Source: Streptomyces hyaluromycini
GTDB taxonomy: Bacteria > Actinomycetota > Actinomycetes > Streptomycetales > Streptomycetaceae
Length of the DNA: 64,000 nucleotides
Assembly (NCBI RefSeq): GCF_002217755.1
Contig: NZ_BCFL01000016.1
Location: 850,319 to 914,318, forward strand
Direction of reading: 5' to 3'
Shown piece after piece: positions 1 through 8,554 of this stretch. Every line of letters begins with the position of its first letter. The first letter of the stretch is position 1. The translations under genes were made by a program, and so were the position numbers. The notes under the pieces were generated by a model. It was not told where the DNA came from. It searched no databases and was given only the letters and a program-made list of their open reading frames with translations.

Positions 1-1911
1 GCCGCGTGCCTTCGTGAGGCTCACCGGGCCCGGCCTGCCCCGCTCCGGGTACAGCCTGAGTACGGCTTGCCGGTTGAGGCTGGACAGGGTGTAGACCGGC
101 TCGTTCTCCGACTGCCGCCCGGACAGGCGTTCCAGGCCGAGGGACTCGTTGACCAGGTGCACGTCGACCAGGGACTCGACCAGCGTCTCGATGTCGTCCC
201 CGGGCAACAGCCGGCCGACCTCGTCCAGGCGCCACCGCCTACGGCCGCTCTCGGCCATGAGGTACAGCAGCAGCCGGTGCCGCTCCGGCAGCAAGCGGTA
301 GCTCGACTCGACGGTGCTCAGCAAGGACTGGGTGCCTGCCTGAAGTTCGAGCAGCAGACCATGGTCACGGCGCAGTCGGGCCATCAACCGCGTGGCGGAC
401 CAGGTCGGCCGCGCGGCGAGGCGGGTGCCCACGCCCCGCACGGCCAGCGGCAGGCCGTCGCACATGCGCATCAGTTCACGTACGGCGGCGGCCTCGTTGC
501 CCTGGCTGCCGCCACCGACCAACCCGTCGAACAGCTGGAGCGACTCTCCGGGGGAGAGCGCGGAGAGCGCGATCTTCCGGCCGGTGGCGAGGCCCTGCGT
601 GCGATAGCGGTTGGTGGTGATGACCGAGCAACTGGAACCGCCCGGCAGGAGGGCACGCAACTGCGACGCTACGAGCACGTCGTCGATCACCAGCAGGACT
701 CGACGGTCGGCGGTCACGCTGCGGAACAGCTGACCCAGCTCGTCGAGCCCCGTGGGCAGCTTCTCCCGGGCCATGCCGCACGCGCTCAGACTCGCGGCCA
801 GCGCATCGGCGAGTTGAGAGGCACCGTTGTCCACGTGGGTGAGGTCGATGAAGAGCTGCCCGTCGGGAAAATACCTGCGCAGCCGGTGCGCGGCTCTGGT
901 GGCAAAGGCGGTCTTGCCCACTCCGGGCGGGCCGTGAACCTCAAGGAGGCGCAACCCCGTCTCGGGGGAGGCGTCGCCGCACAGGTATGCCTCCACCTGG
1001 TCCAGCTCCGCTTCCCTGCCCACGAAATCGCTCACGTCAGCGGGAAGCTGCGCGGGCCTGGGGGCGGCCAGCCGGGCCGACGCGGCGGGGACGGACTTCA
1101 GTCGGTCCTGCTTGACCAGATGCCCCCGGTCCGCCAGCACCTCCTGGTGCAGCTTCTGAAGCGGCGCAGAGGGCTCCAGCCCCAACTCGTTGACGAGCCG
1201 GGACCGCAGCACGCGGAAGACGTCGAGCGCTTCCGGACGGCGACCGCAGTGCTGCAGGACTCGCATGAGCTGCCCCGCGAAGATCTCATCGGTGGGGTAC
1301 GTGCGCACGACGGCGGACAACTCTTCGACCACCGCTTGGTGATGGCCCAGCTCCAGCGCGATGGCGAATCGCTTCTCCAACGTGCTCTTGCGCCGTTCCT
1401 CCAACTGCGTCGACCAGGCCGAGAGCCGGTGGCCGCCCGATACGTCCACGAGCGCCTCTCCTCGCCAGACCGCCAACGCCTCCCGCAGCGTTCGGACGGC
1501 CGTTTCGCCCGCACCTGCGCGATATTCGGTCATGCCCTGTTCCGCAAGCCGCTCGAAGCGGTATGCGTCCACGGCTGCCTTGTTCCGCAAACGCAGTTCG
1601 TAGCCGCCCACTCTGGTCAGGAGGGCCGGCAATTCCCGCGAGGGCCGGGAACCGAAAGCCGCACCGGACTGTCCTGTGGACAACCGGAGCTTACGGCGGA
1701 GTTGGTAGATGTAGGTCTGCAGAGTGGTCAGTGCACTGACCGGGGGATATTCTCCCCACAACTCCTCGCATATCTGGTCGGCCGTCACCAGGGTATTGAC
1801 ATTGAGCACCAGGAGGGCAAGCACCTGACGGAGTTTCGGGGCAGACGGCGTGACCTCCAACTCGTCTCGTCGTATTCGGAACGCGCCCAGTAAATCGATC
1901 TCTATCAACAC
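1..1911 (-). CDS. SARP-family transcriptional activator with ATPase domain (C-terminus outside window)
   Basis: First 637 codons of a large SARP (AfsR/DnrI/RedD-type) activator; the gene leaves the window in frame at position 1. An OmpR-type winged-helix DNA-binding domain (about residues 10-95, with ADQICEELWG) is followed by a bacterial transcriptional activation domain (about 110-260) and an NB-ARC-like ATPase with Walker A GPPGVGKT (about residue 320) and Walker B RVLLVIDDV (about 400). Proteins of this kind switch on antibiotic clusters, here presumably the genes to its right. The GTG at 1911 fits the domain start, but the purine-rich GGGGGAG ends one base before it, so TTG at 1908 is possible. 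Codon 7 is TTA (1891-1893), so translation probably needs the bldA tRNA. The long plus-strand ORF over this stretch is an antisense shadow. Confidence 0.93.
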   Translation of the reverse strand, partial: MLIEIDLLGAFRIRRDELEVTPSAPKLRQVLALLVLNVNTLVTADQICEELWGEYPPVSALTTLQTYIYQLRRKLRLSTGQSGAAFGSRPSRELPALLTRVGGYELRLRNKAAVDAYRFERLAEQGMTEYRAGAGETAVRTLREALAVWRGEALVDVSGGHRLSAWSTQLEERRKSTLEKRFAIALELGHHQAVVEELSAVVRTYPTDEIFAGQLMRVLQHCGRRPEALDVFRVLRSRLVNELGLEPSAPLQKLHQEVLADRGHLVKQDRLKSVPAASARLAAPRPAQLPADVSDFVGREAELDQVEAYLCGDASPETGLRLLEVHGPPGVGKTAFATRAAHRLRRYFPDGQLFIDLTHVDNGASQLADALAASLSACGMAREKLPTGLDELGQLFRSVTADRRVLLVIDDVLVASQLRALLPGGSSCSVITTNRYRTQGLATGRKIALSALSPGESLQLFDGLVGGGSQGNEAAAVRELMRMCDGLPLAVRGVGTRLAARPTWSATRLMARLRRDHGLLLELQAGTQSLLSTVESSYRLLPERHRLLLYLMAESGRRRWRLDEVGRLLPGDDIETLVESLVDVHLVNESLGLERLSGRQSENEPVYTLSSLNRQAVLRLYPERGRPGPVSLTKARG

Positions 1912-2087
1912 ACTCCCCCGCAGCCTAGTTGAACCATCCTGTCGTGATGGGGCCTTGGCCATCCGCGAACCTACTCACACTTACCCGTCAGTGTCACCAG
2001 GGCAAGGGACGGATGGCCAGGTTCTTTCCGTATCGGAGAAACATGCGGGCCGGTGACTCCGTCCAGCACTCCGCTCACCAACACAAA

Positions 2088-2103
2088 CGTGACACATGTC
2101 ACG
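2088..2103. promoter_or_regulatory. Perfect inverted repeat matching a Crp-type site
   Basis: CGTGACA-CA-TGTCACG is a perfect 7+2+7 inverted repeat. It contains GTGA-N6-TCAC and also fits GTG(N)6GNCAC, which I recall as the consensus for Streptomyces Crp. It lies about 180 bp upstream of the SARP start at 1911, in the 258-bp gap after the asparagine-synthetase-like gene. A role in controlling the SARP is inference. Confidence 0.5.
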
Positions 2104-2112
2104 CCGATCGGT

Positions 2113-2126
2113 TCCATTGGAATGGA
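2113..2126. promoter_or_regulatory. Short palindrome in the SARP upstream region
   Basis: TCCATT-GG-AATGGA is a perfect 6+2+6 inverted repeat ten bases beyond the Crp-like site. It could be an operator half of a composite promoter for the SARP gene. No -10 or -35 element can be assigned with confidence. Confidence 0.3.
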
Positions 2127-2169
2127 CCAGACGGTCAGCCTCTTAGACCGACTGTCGAGAATATAAGAA

Positions 2170-4041
2170 TTACAGACGCAGCTCGATATTGTAGTCAGCC
2201 AGCCAGGCATCGAGCTGCAGCATCATCTCCATACTCGCGCGCTCCACCCACGCGAAAGCGCCGCTCGGTGCGGCTTCCGACGTCAGCACGGCATCGGTGG
2301 CCCTGGTGTCCAGCAGCGCGGCGACACGGGAACCACGGTCTCGTGTCAGCTCTACGAAACGGCTGCGGACGGACTCACCGTAGGCCGCTTCCTGCGTGGT
2401 GGGATAGGCGCTCTTGCGCCGATCCAGCACGGGCTTGGGCAGCAGGTCGGCGACTGCGGCACGCAGCAGGCTCTTCTCCTGCCCGTTCACCCGCTTCATC
2501 GCCGCCGGCACGTTGTACACGTACTCGACGAGGGCCCGGTCGCAGAACGGTGGGCGCAGTTGTACGCCGTGCGCCATGCTCATCCGGTCTGCCCGGTCGA
2601 GGTGCGTCGGCGCCCAGCGGGTGAGCGCGAGATAAGTGATCTCACGGGCCCTTCGCTCCTCGGGACTCTCGCCGGCCACGTGCGGCACCTCCGTGAGTGC
2701 GTCCCGATAGTGCTGGTCCGCATACTCCATGAAGTCCAGTTCCTTGCGCAGCGTCCGGTCCACCAGGGAACAGCCGAGCCCGCCGGCCGCAGCGTCGTGA
2801 CCACGTTCGAAGGAGATCCACGGGAACGTCCGGGAGTTGCTGTGCTGCGGGTCGTAGGCCCAGAAGTACCCGTTGAAGACCTCGTCCGCCGTCTCTCCCG
2901 ACAGCACCGCCGTCACCCCTGCGCGTCGCACGGCCTCGAAGAAGCGAAGCAGGGAGACGTCCATGTCGCCCAGGGGTGACGGAGCGTCCTGGCTGCGGAG
3001 TGCGGCCAGGTGCACCTCGGGTTCGACGAGGGCTCCGGTGTCAAGGAGGATCTCGGTGTGCTCGGTACCGATGTGCCGGGCGGCCAGCTCGGCGAAGGGG
3101 GCGTCGGGCGTTGCCCGCATCGTCGGGTGCGGTTCGAAGTTCTCCGCGTAACCGGTGAAGTTGACGGAGAAGGTCCGCAGTGGTCCGGAGTTCGAGTCCC
3201 GCAGCGACGCGGCGGCCAGAGCACTCAGCGCGCTTGAGTCGATGCCCCCGGAGAGCATCGCGCCCACCGGAACGTCGGCGTGCAGGTGGGAGGCGACAGC
3301 CTCCGACAGCAGCGTGCGCACTGTGGCGACCGTCGTCTCCAGGTCGTCGGTGTGCGGTTGGGCGGCCAGTTGCCAGTATCGGCGCTGTTCCACGCCGGAG
3401 CGGTGGGCGACGACGGTATGACCGGGCAGCACCTCATGCACTCCCCGGTACACGGCTGTGCCGGGTTTGCGGCTGTGGGCGAACAGTTCACGAAGCCCGT
3501 CGGCGTCCACCACCGGTTCGACTGCCGGGTGGGCGAGCAGAGCCTTCGGTTCAGAGGCGAACAACAGACCGGACGGGGTACGGAAGTAGCACAGCGGCTT
3601 GACTCCGAGCCGGTCACGAACGAGCAGCAACTCCTGTCGCCGCTCGTCCCACACGGCGAGCGCGAACAGCCCCTCCAGATGATTCGGGAAGCCGGAGCCC
3701 CACTCCAGGTAGGCGTGCAGGGCGAGCTCGGCGTCGCCGTGGCCGGTGAGCCGGTGCCCCTTGGCCGCCAAGTGGCGGCTCAGCTCGGGACCGTTCGTCA
3801 GCGCACCGTCGATCACCAGCACGGCCGCGGGGCCGCTCCCGGACGACACGACGGCCGGCTGCTGTGCGTGCTCGTCATCGAGCAGGTTCAGCCGGCGATG
3901 GGCCAGAGCGACATGACCCTTGATCCACTCTCCTTCGCCGTCCGGCCCGCGATGGGCGAGTGTCCCTGCCATCGCCCGTACCGTCCTCGCTTCGGGAACC
4001 AGGTCCCGTTCGAAGTCCGCCCAGCCTGCGATTCCGCTCAT
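2170..4041 (-). CDS. Asparagine-synthetase-like amide synthetase lacking the nucleophilic cysteine
   Basis: 623 aa with the AsnB layout: an N-terminal glutaminase-like domain (about 1-210, with RGPDGEG and the FALAVWD segment) and a C-terminal synthetase domain with pyrophosphate loop SGGIDSS at residues 263-269. The mature N-terminus should be Cys, the glutaminase nucleophile, but the protein starts MSGIAGW, so residue 2 is Ser. It probably cannot hydrolyse glutamine and may instead use ammonia or an amine substrate to convert a carboxylate to an amide. AsnB-like proteins amidate aromatic polyketides (for example the PdmN type in pradimicin, from memory). The ATG overlaps the stop of the upstream gene (ATGA), so it is the last gene of a three-gene coupled operon. 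Confidence 0.9.
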   Translation of the reverse strand: MSGIAGWADFERDLVPEARTVRAMAGTLAHRGPDGEGEWIKGHVALAHRRLNLLDDEHAQQPAVVSSGSGPAAVLVIDGALTNGPELSRHLAAKGHRLTGHGDAELALHAYLEWGSGFPNHLEGLFALAVWDERRQELLLVRDRLGVKPLCYFRTPSGLLFASEPKALLAHPAVEPVVDADGLRELFAHSRKPGTAVYRGVHEVLPGHTVVAHRSGVEQRRYWQLAAQPHTDDLETTVATVRTLLSEAVASHLHADVPVGAMLSGGIDSSALSALAAASLRDSNSGPLRTFSVNFTGYAENFEPHPTMRATPDAPFAELAARHIGTEHTEILLDTGALVEPEVHLAALRSQDAPSPLGDMDVSLLRFFEAVRRAGVTAVLSGETADEVFNGYFWAYDPQHSNSRTFPWISFERGHDAAAGGLGCSLVDRTLRKELDFMEYADQHYRDALTEVPHVAGESPEERRAREITYLALTRWAPTHLDRADRMSMAHGVQLRPPFCDRALVEYVYNVPAAMKRVNGQEKSLLRAAVADLLPKPVLDRRKSAYPTTQEAAYGESVRSRFVELTRDRGSRVAALLDTRATDAVLTSEAAPSGAFAWVERASMEMMLQLDAWLADYNIELRL

Positions 4042-4562
4042 CGTGGTGTCCTCTCGTTCGCGACAAGGGTGTTGGGGGGCACGGTCGTGTCGCCGGACTG
4101 CCGGACCTCCACCAGCGACAGTCCGCGGTGCTCGACGGCTTCCCGGAAGTCGTCGAGGCCCGGCGGCGTCACGCCGCGCACCACGATCCCCAGGCGCCGC
4201 TCCGCCTGGTCGCCGTACCTCTCATAGAGCTCCAGATAGCCACGGGCGGTCAGCGCGGTGTCGCTCAGCAGAGCGAAACCGACCTTCCGGCGCTCGCCCC
4301 GCCAGGTCAGCTCACCGTCGGCGCCGCCCGCGAAGTTGTGCCGCCAGGCACTTCCCGTCGCCACGACCAGCCGGTTCCCGAGGGCGTGCACGCCCGCCGG
4401 CACGATGTACGGACGGCCCGTGCGCCTGCCGACGAAGTGCAGCAGTGCGATGCGTTCGGCAACCGGCCCGGGTGCGGGCCTCGACAGCAGCTCACGCATC
4501 CGAGCGTCCGTCTCGGCCCTGTCCTTCTCGTCGGGCAGCGCCCGTTCGACGACCGAGCTCAC
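4038..4562 (-). CDS. Deazaflavin (F420)-dependent nitroreductase/quinone-reductase family protein
   Basis: 174 aa matching the DUF385/Ddn-like family, whose members use coenzyme F420 or related flavins to reduce quinones and unsaturated carbonyls. The family-like core HFVGRRTGRPYIVPAGVHAL is followed by a split-barrel-type region (TGSAWRHNFAGG). The start is GTG at 4562, overlapping the stop of the DUF1772 gene (GTGA); its own stop overlaps the ATG of the amide synthetase (ATGA). The coupling implies joint action on one intermediate, likely reduction of a quinone or enone on the polyketide scaffold. The substrate is not deducible. Confidence 0.8.
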   Translation of the reverse strand: MSSVVERALPDEKDRAETDARMRELLSRPAPGPVAERIALLHFVGRRTGRPYIVPAGVHALGNRLVVATGSAWRHNFAGGADGELTWRGERRKVGFALLSDTALTARGYLELYERYGDQAERRLGIVVRGVTPPGLDDFREAVEHRGLSLVEVRQSGDTTVPPNTLVANERTPR

Positions 4563-5044
4563 GACAGCACCACCGCCGCAGCGGTCAGTGCGCACCCGGC
4601 GACAGCACAGCAGGTGCGTACCAGGTGCCAGTCACGCCACTGGATCCGCGGATCCTCCCAGTCCGGTCCAAGGTCCTCGGGTCGCGTGCCCTTCACCCGT
4701 TTGTTGATCGGAACGTTCCTGGTCTGGGAGATCACAGCCACGCCGGCCATGCACAGGGCTGCCGCGGCGAACAGCACCTGACCGGTGCCGGATCCCCGGA
4801 AGGCGAGGACCGTGTCGATCACGACGGACCCGGTGACGATGAACGGCATGATCCGGTCGTAGTGCCGGCCGAGCAGTTTGTGCGTGATCACATATCGGTC
4901 GGGCGGCATGGCGATCAGCGCGGGCATCACGCTCACCGCTACTGCGAACAGCACCCCCGCCACCAGCCCGGTGCCCAGCAGCACCAGCACACTCAGCGCC
5001 TCCACCACGGTCAGTCCCTCTCGTCGGTCCGTCCCGTCCGCCAT
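4559..5044 (-). CDS. DUF1772 membrane protein, anthrone-oxygenase-like
   Basis: 161 aa with four predicted hydrophobic segments (about residues 15-40, 60-80, 85-105, 140-160) and the conserved region around RYVITHKLLGRHYDRIMP. DUF1772 proteins include cofactor-independent anthrone oxygenases that turn anthrones into anthraquinones, which fits an aromatic polyketide pathway. It heads the minus-strand operon 5044 to 2170. The 181-bp gap to the divergent monooxygenase gene at 5226 probably holds back-to-back promoters. Confidence 0.75.
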   Translation of the reverse strand: MADGTDRREGLTVVEALSVLVLLGTGLVAGVLFAVAVSVMPALIAMPPDRYVITHKLLGRHYDRIMPFIVTGSVVIDTVLAFRGSGTGQVLFAAAALCMAGVAVISQTRNVPINKRVKGTRPEDLGPDWEDPRIQWRDWHLVRTCCAVAGCALTAAAVVLS

Positions 5045-5225
5045 CGCGGCAGCTCATCCGCGTCGGCGGATCGAACATTCGCAGTCGAATCTGGGAGTCC
5101 ACTCGATTCCCCCTGGTGTCCCGCCACCCGGCACCTCCATCGGCTGGCGCCTCGCCCCAGCCGGGCTCGATGCGTGCCGCGTTACCTCGGTCGGTGTGGT
5201 CCCGACTCATCCGAAGGAGTCTTCA

Positions 5226-6830
5226 ATGGCGGACGAGACAGTCGAGGTGCTCATCGTGGGCGGCAGCATGGTGGGGCTGTCCACGGCCCTGTTCCTCGCC
5301 CAGCAGGGCGTGCGGCCGGTGCTGGTGGAACGTCACCAGCATCTCTCGGCCCATCCACGCGCCCAGGCCGTGAGCCCGCGCACCATGGAACTGATGAGGG
5401 CGCTAGGACTTGAGGACGAGGTGCGCGCCAACGAGAACCCGCACGCCCAGTACGGGGACATTCTTCAGGCCGAATCCCTCGCCGGCCGCGAACTCGGGCG
5501 GTTCAGGGGCCCGTTCCGCCACGACCCCAGCGAGGTGGCCGCCACCGGCTGGACCCTGATCGGTCAGGACAAGTTCGAACCCGTCCTCCGGGCCCGCGCC
5601 GAAGCGCTCGGGGCGGACCTCAGGTTCGCCACCGAGCTGGTCTCGTTCTCCCAGGACGATTCAGGTGTCGATGCGATCCTCCGAAATGTCTCCGACGGTA
5701 CGGAGCGTTCGGTACGCGCCCGCTATCTCGTCGCCACGGACGGTTTTCGTTCTCCGATCCGGGAGCGGCTGGGCATCGGTGTGCACGGTCCGGGCGTCTT
5801 CGGGCGCCAGATGAACATCGTCTTCCACGCGGATCTCGACGCGCACGTCGCCGGGCGTACCTTCTTCCTGTGCTTCGTGAGCAATGCCCAGGTCAAGGGT
5901 GTGCTGGGGAAGCTGGGCGGGGAGCGATCCGACCGCTGGGTGCTGGCGCCCAGCCTGCCGCCCGAGGACAGCCATCAGGAGTACGACACACAGGCATGCG
6001 TGGATCTGGTGCGTGCGGCCACGGGGGTGCCGGGCCTCGCGGTGACCGTGGAGTCGTCCACCAGTTGGGAGATCGGGGCGTGGGTGGCCGACCGGTTCCG
6101 TTCGGGCCGAGTGCTGCTGGCCGGCGACTGCGCACATGTGATGCCGCCCACCGGCGGGTTCGGCGGCAACATGGGTGTGCAGGACGCGCACAACCTGGCG
6201 TGGAAGCTCTCGCTGGTGTTGCGCGGTCAGGCCGGTCCCGGGCTGCTGGACAGCTACGAGCAGGAGCGGGCGCCGGTCGCGGAGTTCACCGTGGACCAGG
6301 GTGTCATCCGGTATCTGCAACGCAGCGGGCTGGACGAGGAGGCGGCGGCCCGGCATCAGCCGGAGACCACCGTGTTGTTCGGCCATGTCTACCGCTCCGG
6401 GGCGGTCGTGGGGGAAACCTGCATGGACGACGCTTCCCCCGTGGAGGACCCCGCGCTCCCCTCCGGCCGGCCGGGGACGAGGGCCCCTCATCTGCCGCTG
6501 GGCAAGGCCGAGGGAGGAGAGGGCACTCCCCTGCACGACCTGCTCGACGGAGGGTTCCTGCTGATGGCCGGCCCCGGCGGCAGCGCATGGGGCCCAGCAC
6601 TCGCGGAAGTGCGCACCGCCACCGGACTCGCCGTCGCCTTCCACCGGATCGGTATCGCTGAGCCGTCCGAGGTCTCGGAGCGCTTCGCCAAGGCGTACGG
6701 CGTGGGCGAGGAGGGGGCGGTCCTCATACGGCCCGACGGCTTCATCGCCTGGCGTACCTCGGAAGGGCCGCTCTCCGCGGGCGCGGAGCTCTCTTCGGTC
6801 CTCGACCGGATCCTGTGCCGCGCCGGGTGA
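5226..6830 (+). CDS. Class A FAD-dependent aromatic monooxygenase 1
   Basis: 534 aa single-component flavoprotein hydroxylase of the PgaE/RdmE/rifampicin-monooxygenase type. It shows the Rossmann FAD motif VGGSMVGLSTALFLA (residues 10-24), a DG motif (VATDGFRSPIRE) and the GD motif AGDCAHVMPPTGGFGGNMG, then a C-terminal thioredoxin-like domain. Such enzymes hydroxylate or oxidatively rearrange polyaromatic substrates with NAD(P)H and O2. The ATG at 5226 is chosen because GAAGGAG lies six bases upstream (5213-5219). It stands alone on the plus strand and ends just before a strong hairpin. Confidence 0.92.
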   Translation: MADETVEVLIVGGSMVGLSTALFLAQQGVRPVLVERHQHLSAHPRAQAVSPRTMELMRALGLEDEVRANENPHAQYGDILQAESLAGRELGRFRGPFRHDPSEVAATGWTLIGQDKFEPVLRARAEALGADLRFATELVSFSQDDSGVDAILRNVSDGTERSVRARYLVATDGFRSPIRERLGIGVHGPGVFGRQMNIVFHADLDAHVAGRTFFLCFVSNAQVKGVLGKLGGERSDRWVLAPSLPPEDSHQEYDTQACVDLVRAATGVPGLAVTVESSTSWEIGAWVADRFRSGRVLLAGDCAHVMPPTGGFGGNMGVQDAHNLAWKLSLVLRGQAGPGLLDSYEQERAPVAEFTVDQGVIRYLQRSGLDEEAAARHQPETTVLFGHVYRSGAVVGETCMDDASPVEDPALPSGRPGTRAPHLPLGKAEGGEGTPLHDLLDGGFLLMAGPGGSAWGPALAEVRTATGLAVAFHRIGIAEPSEVSERFAKAYGVGEEGAVLIRPDGFIAWRTSEGPLSAGAELSSVLDRILCRAG

Positions 6831-6854
6831 ACCCCCGCACCTCCCGGACATGCT

Positions 6855-6884
6855 CTCGGCGCGCCTCCACGGAGGCGCGCCGAG
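6855..6884. terminator. Bidirectional hairpin terminator
   Basis: CTCGGCGCGCCTCC (6855-6868) pairs perfectly with its complement at 6871-6884 around a two-base spacer. It sits between two convergent monooxygenase genes ending at 6830 and 6903. There is no long U tract, as is common for Streptomyces terminators. Confidence 0.7.
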
Positions 6885-6902
6885 GCGTACGGGGCAGTTT
6901 GA

Positions 6903-8510
6903 TCAGCGGCGGTCGAGTATGTCGCGCAGAGCGTCGGTGACCGCGTCTGCCCAGCCGCCGTTCCGGTCCGTCGTCGCCCGCCAGCAGACGAACCCGTCGG
7001 GCCGTACGAGCGTGGCTCCGCCGTCCTCAAGGCCGTAACGCTTGCTGAACTGGCCTGTCGGGTCGGTGAATTCGGCGCCGCTGCCCACGGTGTGCGCCGT
7101 CAACTCGACGCCGAGCCGCTGTGCGGCGGCCACGGCCGAGCCGGTCCACTGCCGTGCGGCGGCCCCGGCGAACAAGGTGAACCCGTTACCGAAGAGGTCG
7201 ATCGTGGACACCGGACCGTCCGCACTGTCCAGGGCGACGTGCGGCGCACGGCTCCCCGGACGGCCGCTCGGCTGGTCGGGGTTCTCGATCACCGTGTCGG
7301 GGGCGCCGGCCTCGGCCGCGAAAGCACCGACGGGGTAGCAGTAGCCGAAGGTCATGGTCGTCTCGTCCAGCAGCCGGTCGGCGACTTCCCGGAACTGCTT
7401 GCCCTCCCGCACGGCGAAGCGCAGCAACGCCTGCTCGACGGTCGCCTCCGCGACCGGCCGCCGTTCGGCGTCGTAACTCTCCAGCAGCCCGGGACTGGCG
7501 GCACCGGACAGTACGAGGCCGATCTTCCAGGCAAGGTTGTAGGCGTCCTGAATACCCGTGCTCGCCCCGAAGGCCCCGGTGGGGGGCATGACGTGGGCCG
7601 CGTCGCCGGCGATGAAGATCCGTCCGGTGGCGAAGCGGTCCGCGACGCGGGCGGAGATGTCCCAGGGGGGCATGTTCACGGACTCGATCTTCAAGGGCAG
7701 GTCGGAGGTGCCTACGGCGGCCCGGACCAGGTCGACGCAGCGTTCCTCGGTGAAGTCCGCCGCGCTCTGCCCCTTTTCGGGAAAGAAGGAGACGTTGATG
7801 ACCCAGCGCCGGTCGTTGTCGATCGGAATGATCGTGCCGCGCACCTCGGGGTTGTTGACGTAGGCGGCGATGATCTTCCTGCCCTTGAGGGCGGACTCCA
7901 GATCGGCCTCGAAGAAGAAGCTGACGAGATTGGTGATGGTGCCCCGGCCGTGCGCACCGATGCCGAGGTGCTCACGCATCGGGCTGCGGCTGCCGTCCGC
8001 GGCGATCACGTACGCCGCGTGTATGCGTCCGGTGTCGCCCGTCGCCATGTCGGTGGTGTGGACCACGACACCGTCGGCGTCCTCCTCCAGGGCATCGACC
8101 CGGGTGTGGAAGCGCAGGTCGGCACCGACTTCCACGGCACGCTCGCGCAGGATCGGTTCCAGCTGGTTCTGGTCGATGAGCGTCCACGTCGCGGGACTGA
8201 TGCGCCCGATGTCCTCGATCGAGGCGTTGGGCATGCGCACACGTTCTTCACCGGCCAACGTCACGACGTGGATCAGGTCGGTGTTGCCTGTGATCGGCGA
8301 ACGGCCCGCCCGGATTCGTTCCTCCATGCCGACCGACCGGAAGAGCTCCATGGTGCGCGGGTTGATGGCCCGGGCCTTGGGGTGGGTGGACGTGTGCGGA
8401 TGCCGTTCGAGCAGCGTCGCCCGCACCCCGCACCGGGCGAGGAAGACGGCGGCCGACAGTCCGGTGAGCCCGCCTCCGATGATGACGACGGGCGCGTTCT
8501 CCTGCTTCAT
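6903..8510 (-). CDS. Class A FAD-dependent aromatic monooxygenase 2
   Basis: 535 aa. FAD-binding motif IIGGGLTGLSAAVFLARCG at the N-terminus, DG motif AADGSRSPMREHLG, and GD motif AGDAAHVMPPTGAFGASTG, with a thioredoxin-like C-terminal third. Same family as monooxygenase 1 but clearly diverged, so a different oxidation step is likely. The start at 8510 is supported by AGGAGA about eight bases upstream. An upstream in-frame extension to 8975 is antisense to nothing useful and overlaps the methyltransferase gene, so it was rejected. The gene follows the O-methyltransferase gene with a 44-bp gap, so they may be cotranscribed. Confidence 0.92.
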   Translation of the reverse strand: MKQENAPVVIIGGGLTGLSAAVFLARCGVRATLLERHPHTSTHPKARAINPRTMELFRSVGMEERIRAGRSPITGNTDLIHVVTLAGEERVRMPNASIEDIGRISPATWTLIDQNQLEPILRERAVEVGADLRFHTRVDALEEDADGVVVHTTDMATGDTGRIHAAYVIAADGSRSPMREHLGIGAHGRGTITNLVSFFFEADLESALKGRKIIAAYVNNPEVRGTIIPIDNDRRWVINVSFFPEKGQSAADFTEERCVDLVRAAVGTSDLPLKIESVNMPPWDISARVADRFATGRIFIAGDAAHVMPPTGAFGASTGIQDAYNLAWKIGLVLSGAASPGLLESYDAERRPVAEATVEQALLRFAVREGKQFREVADRLLDETTMTFGYCYPVGAFAAEAGAPDTVIENPDQPSGRPGSRAPHVALDSADGPVSTIDLFGNGFTLFAGAAARQWTGSAVAAAQRLGVELTAHTVGSGAEFTDPTGQFSKRYGLEDGGATLVRPDGFVCWRATTDRNGGWADAVTDALRDILDRR

Positions 8511-8554
8511 GTCCTGTCTCCTGGGGGAGTCTGCGGGGCTGGTTGAGGGCGTGG

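Noticed and set aside
67..1893. 608-residue plus-strand ORF
   Set aside because: It is antisense to a SARP gene whose domains and motifs are unmistakable on the minus strand; the plus-strand protein is Gln/Arg/Gly-rich without any domain.
5661..6851. 396-residue minus-strand ORF opposite monooxygenase 1
   Set aside because: Shadow of a high-GC gene; the FAD, DG and GD motifs lie on the plus strand.
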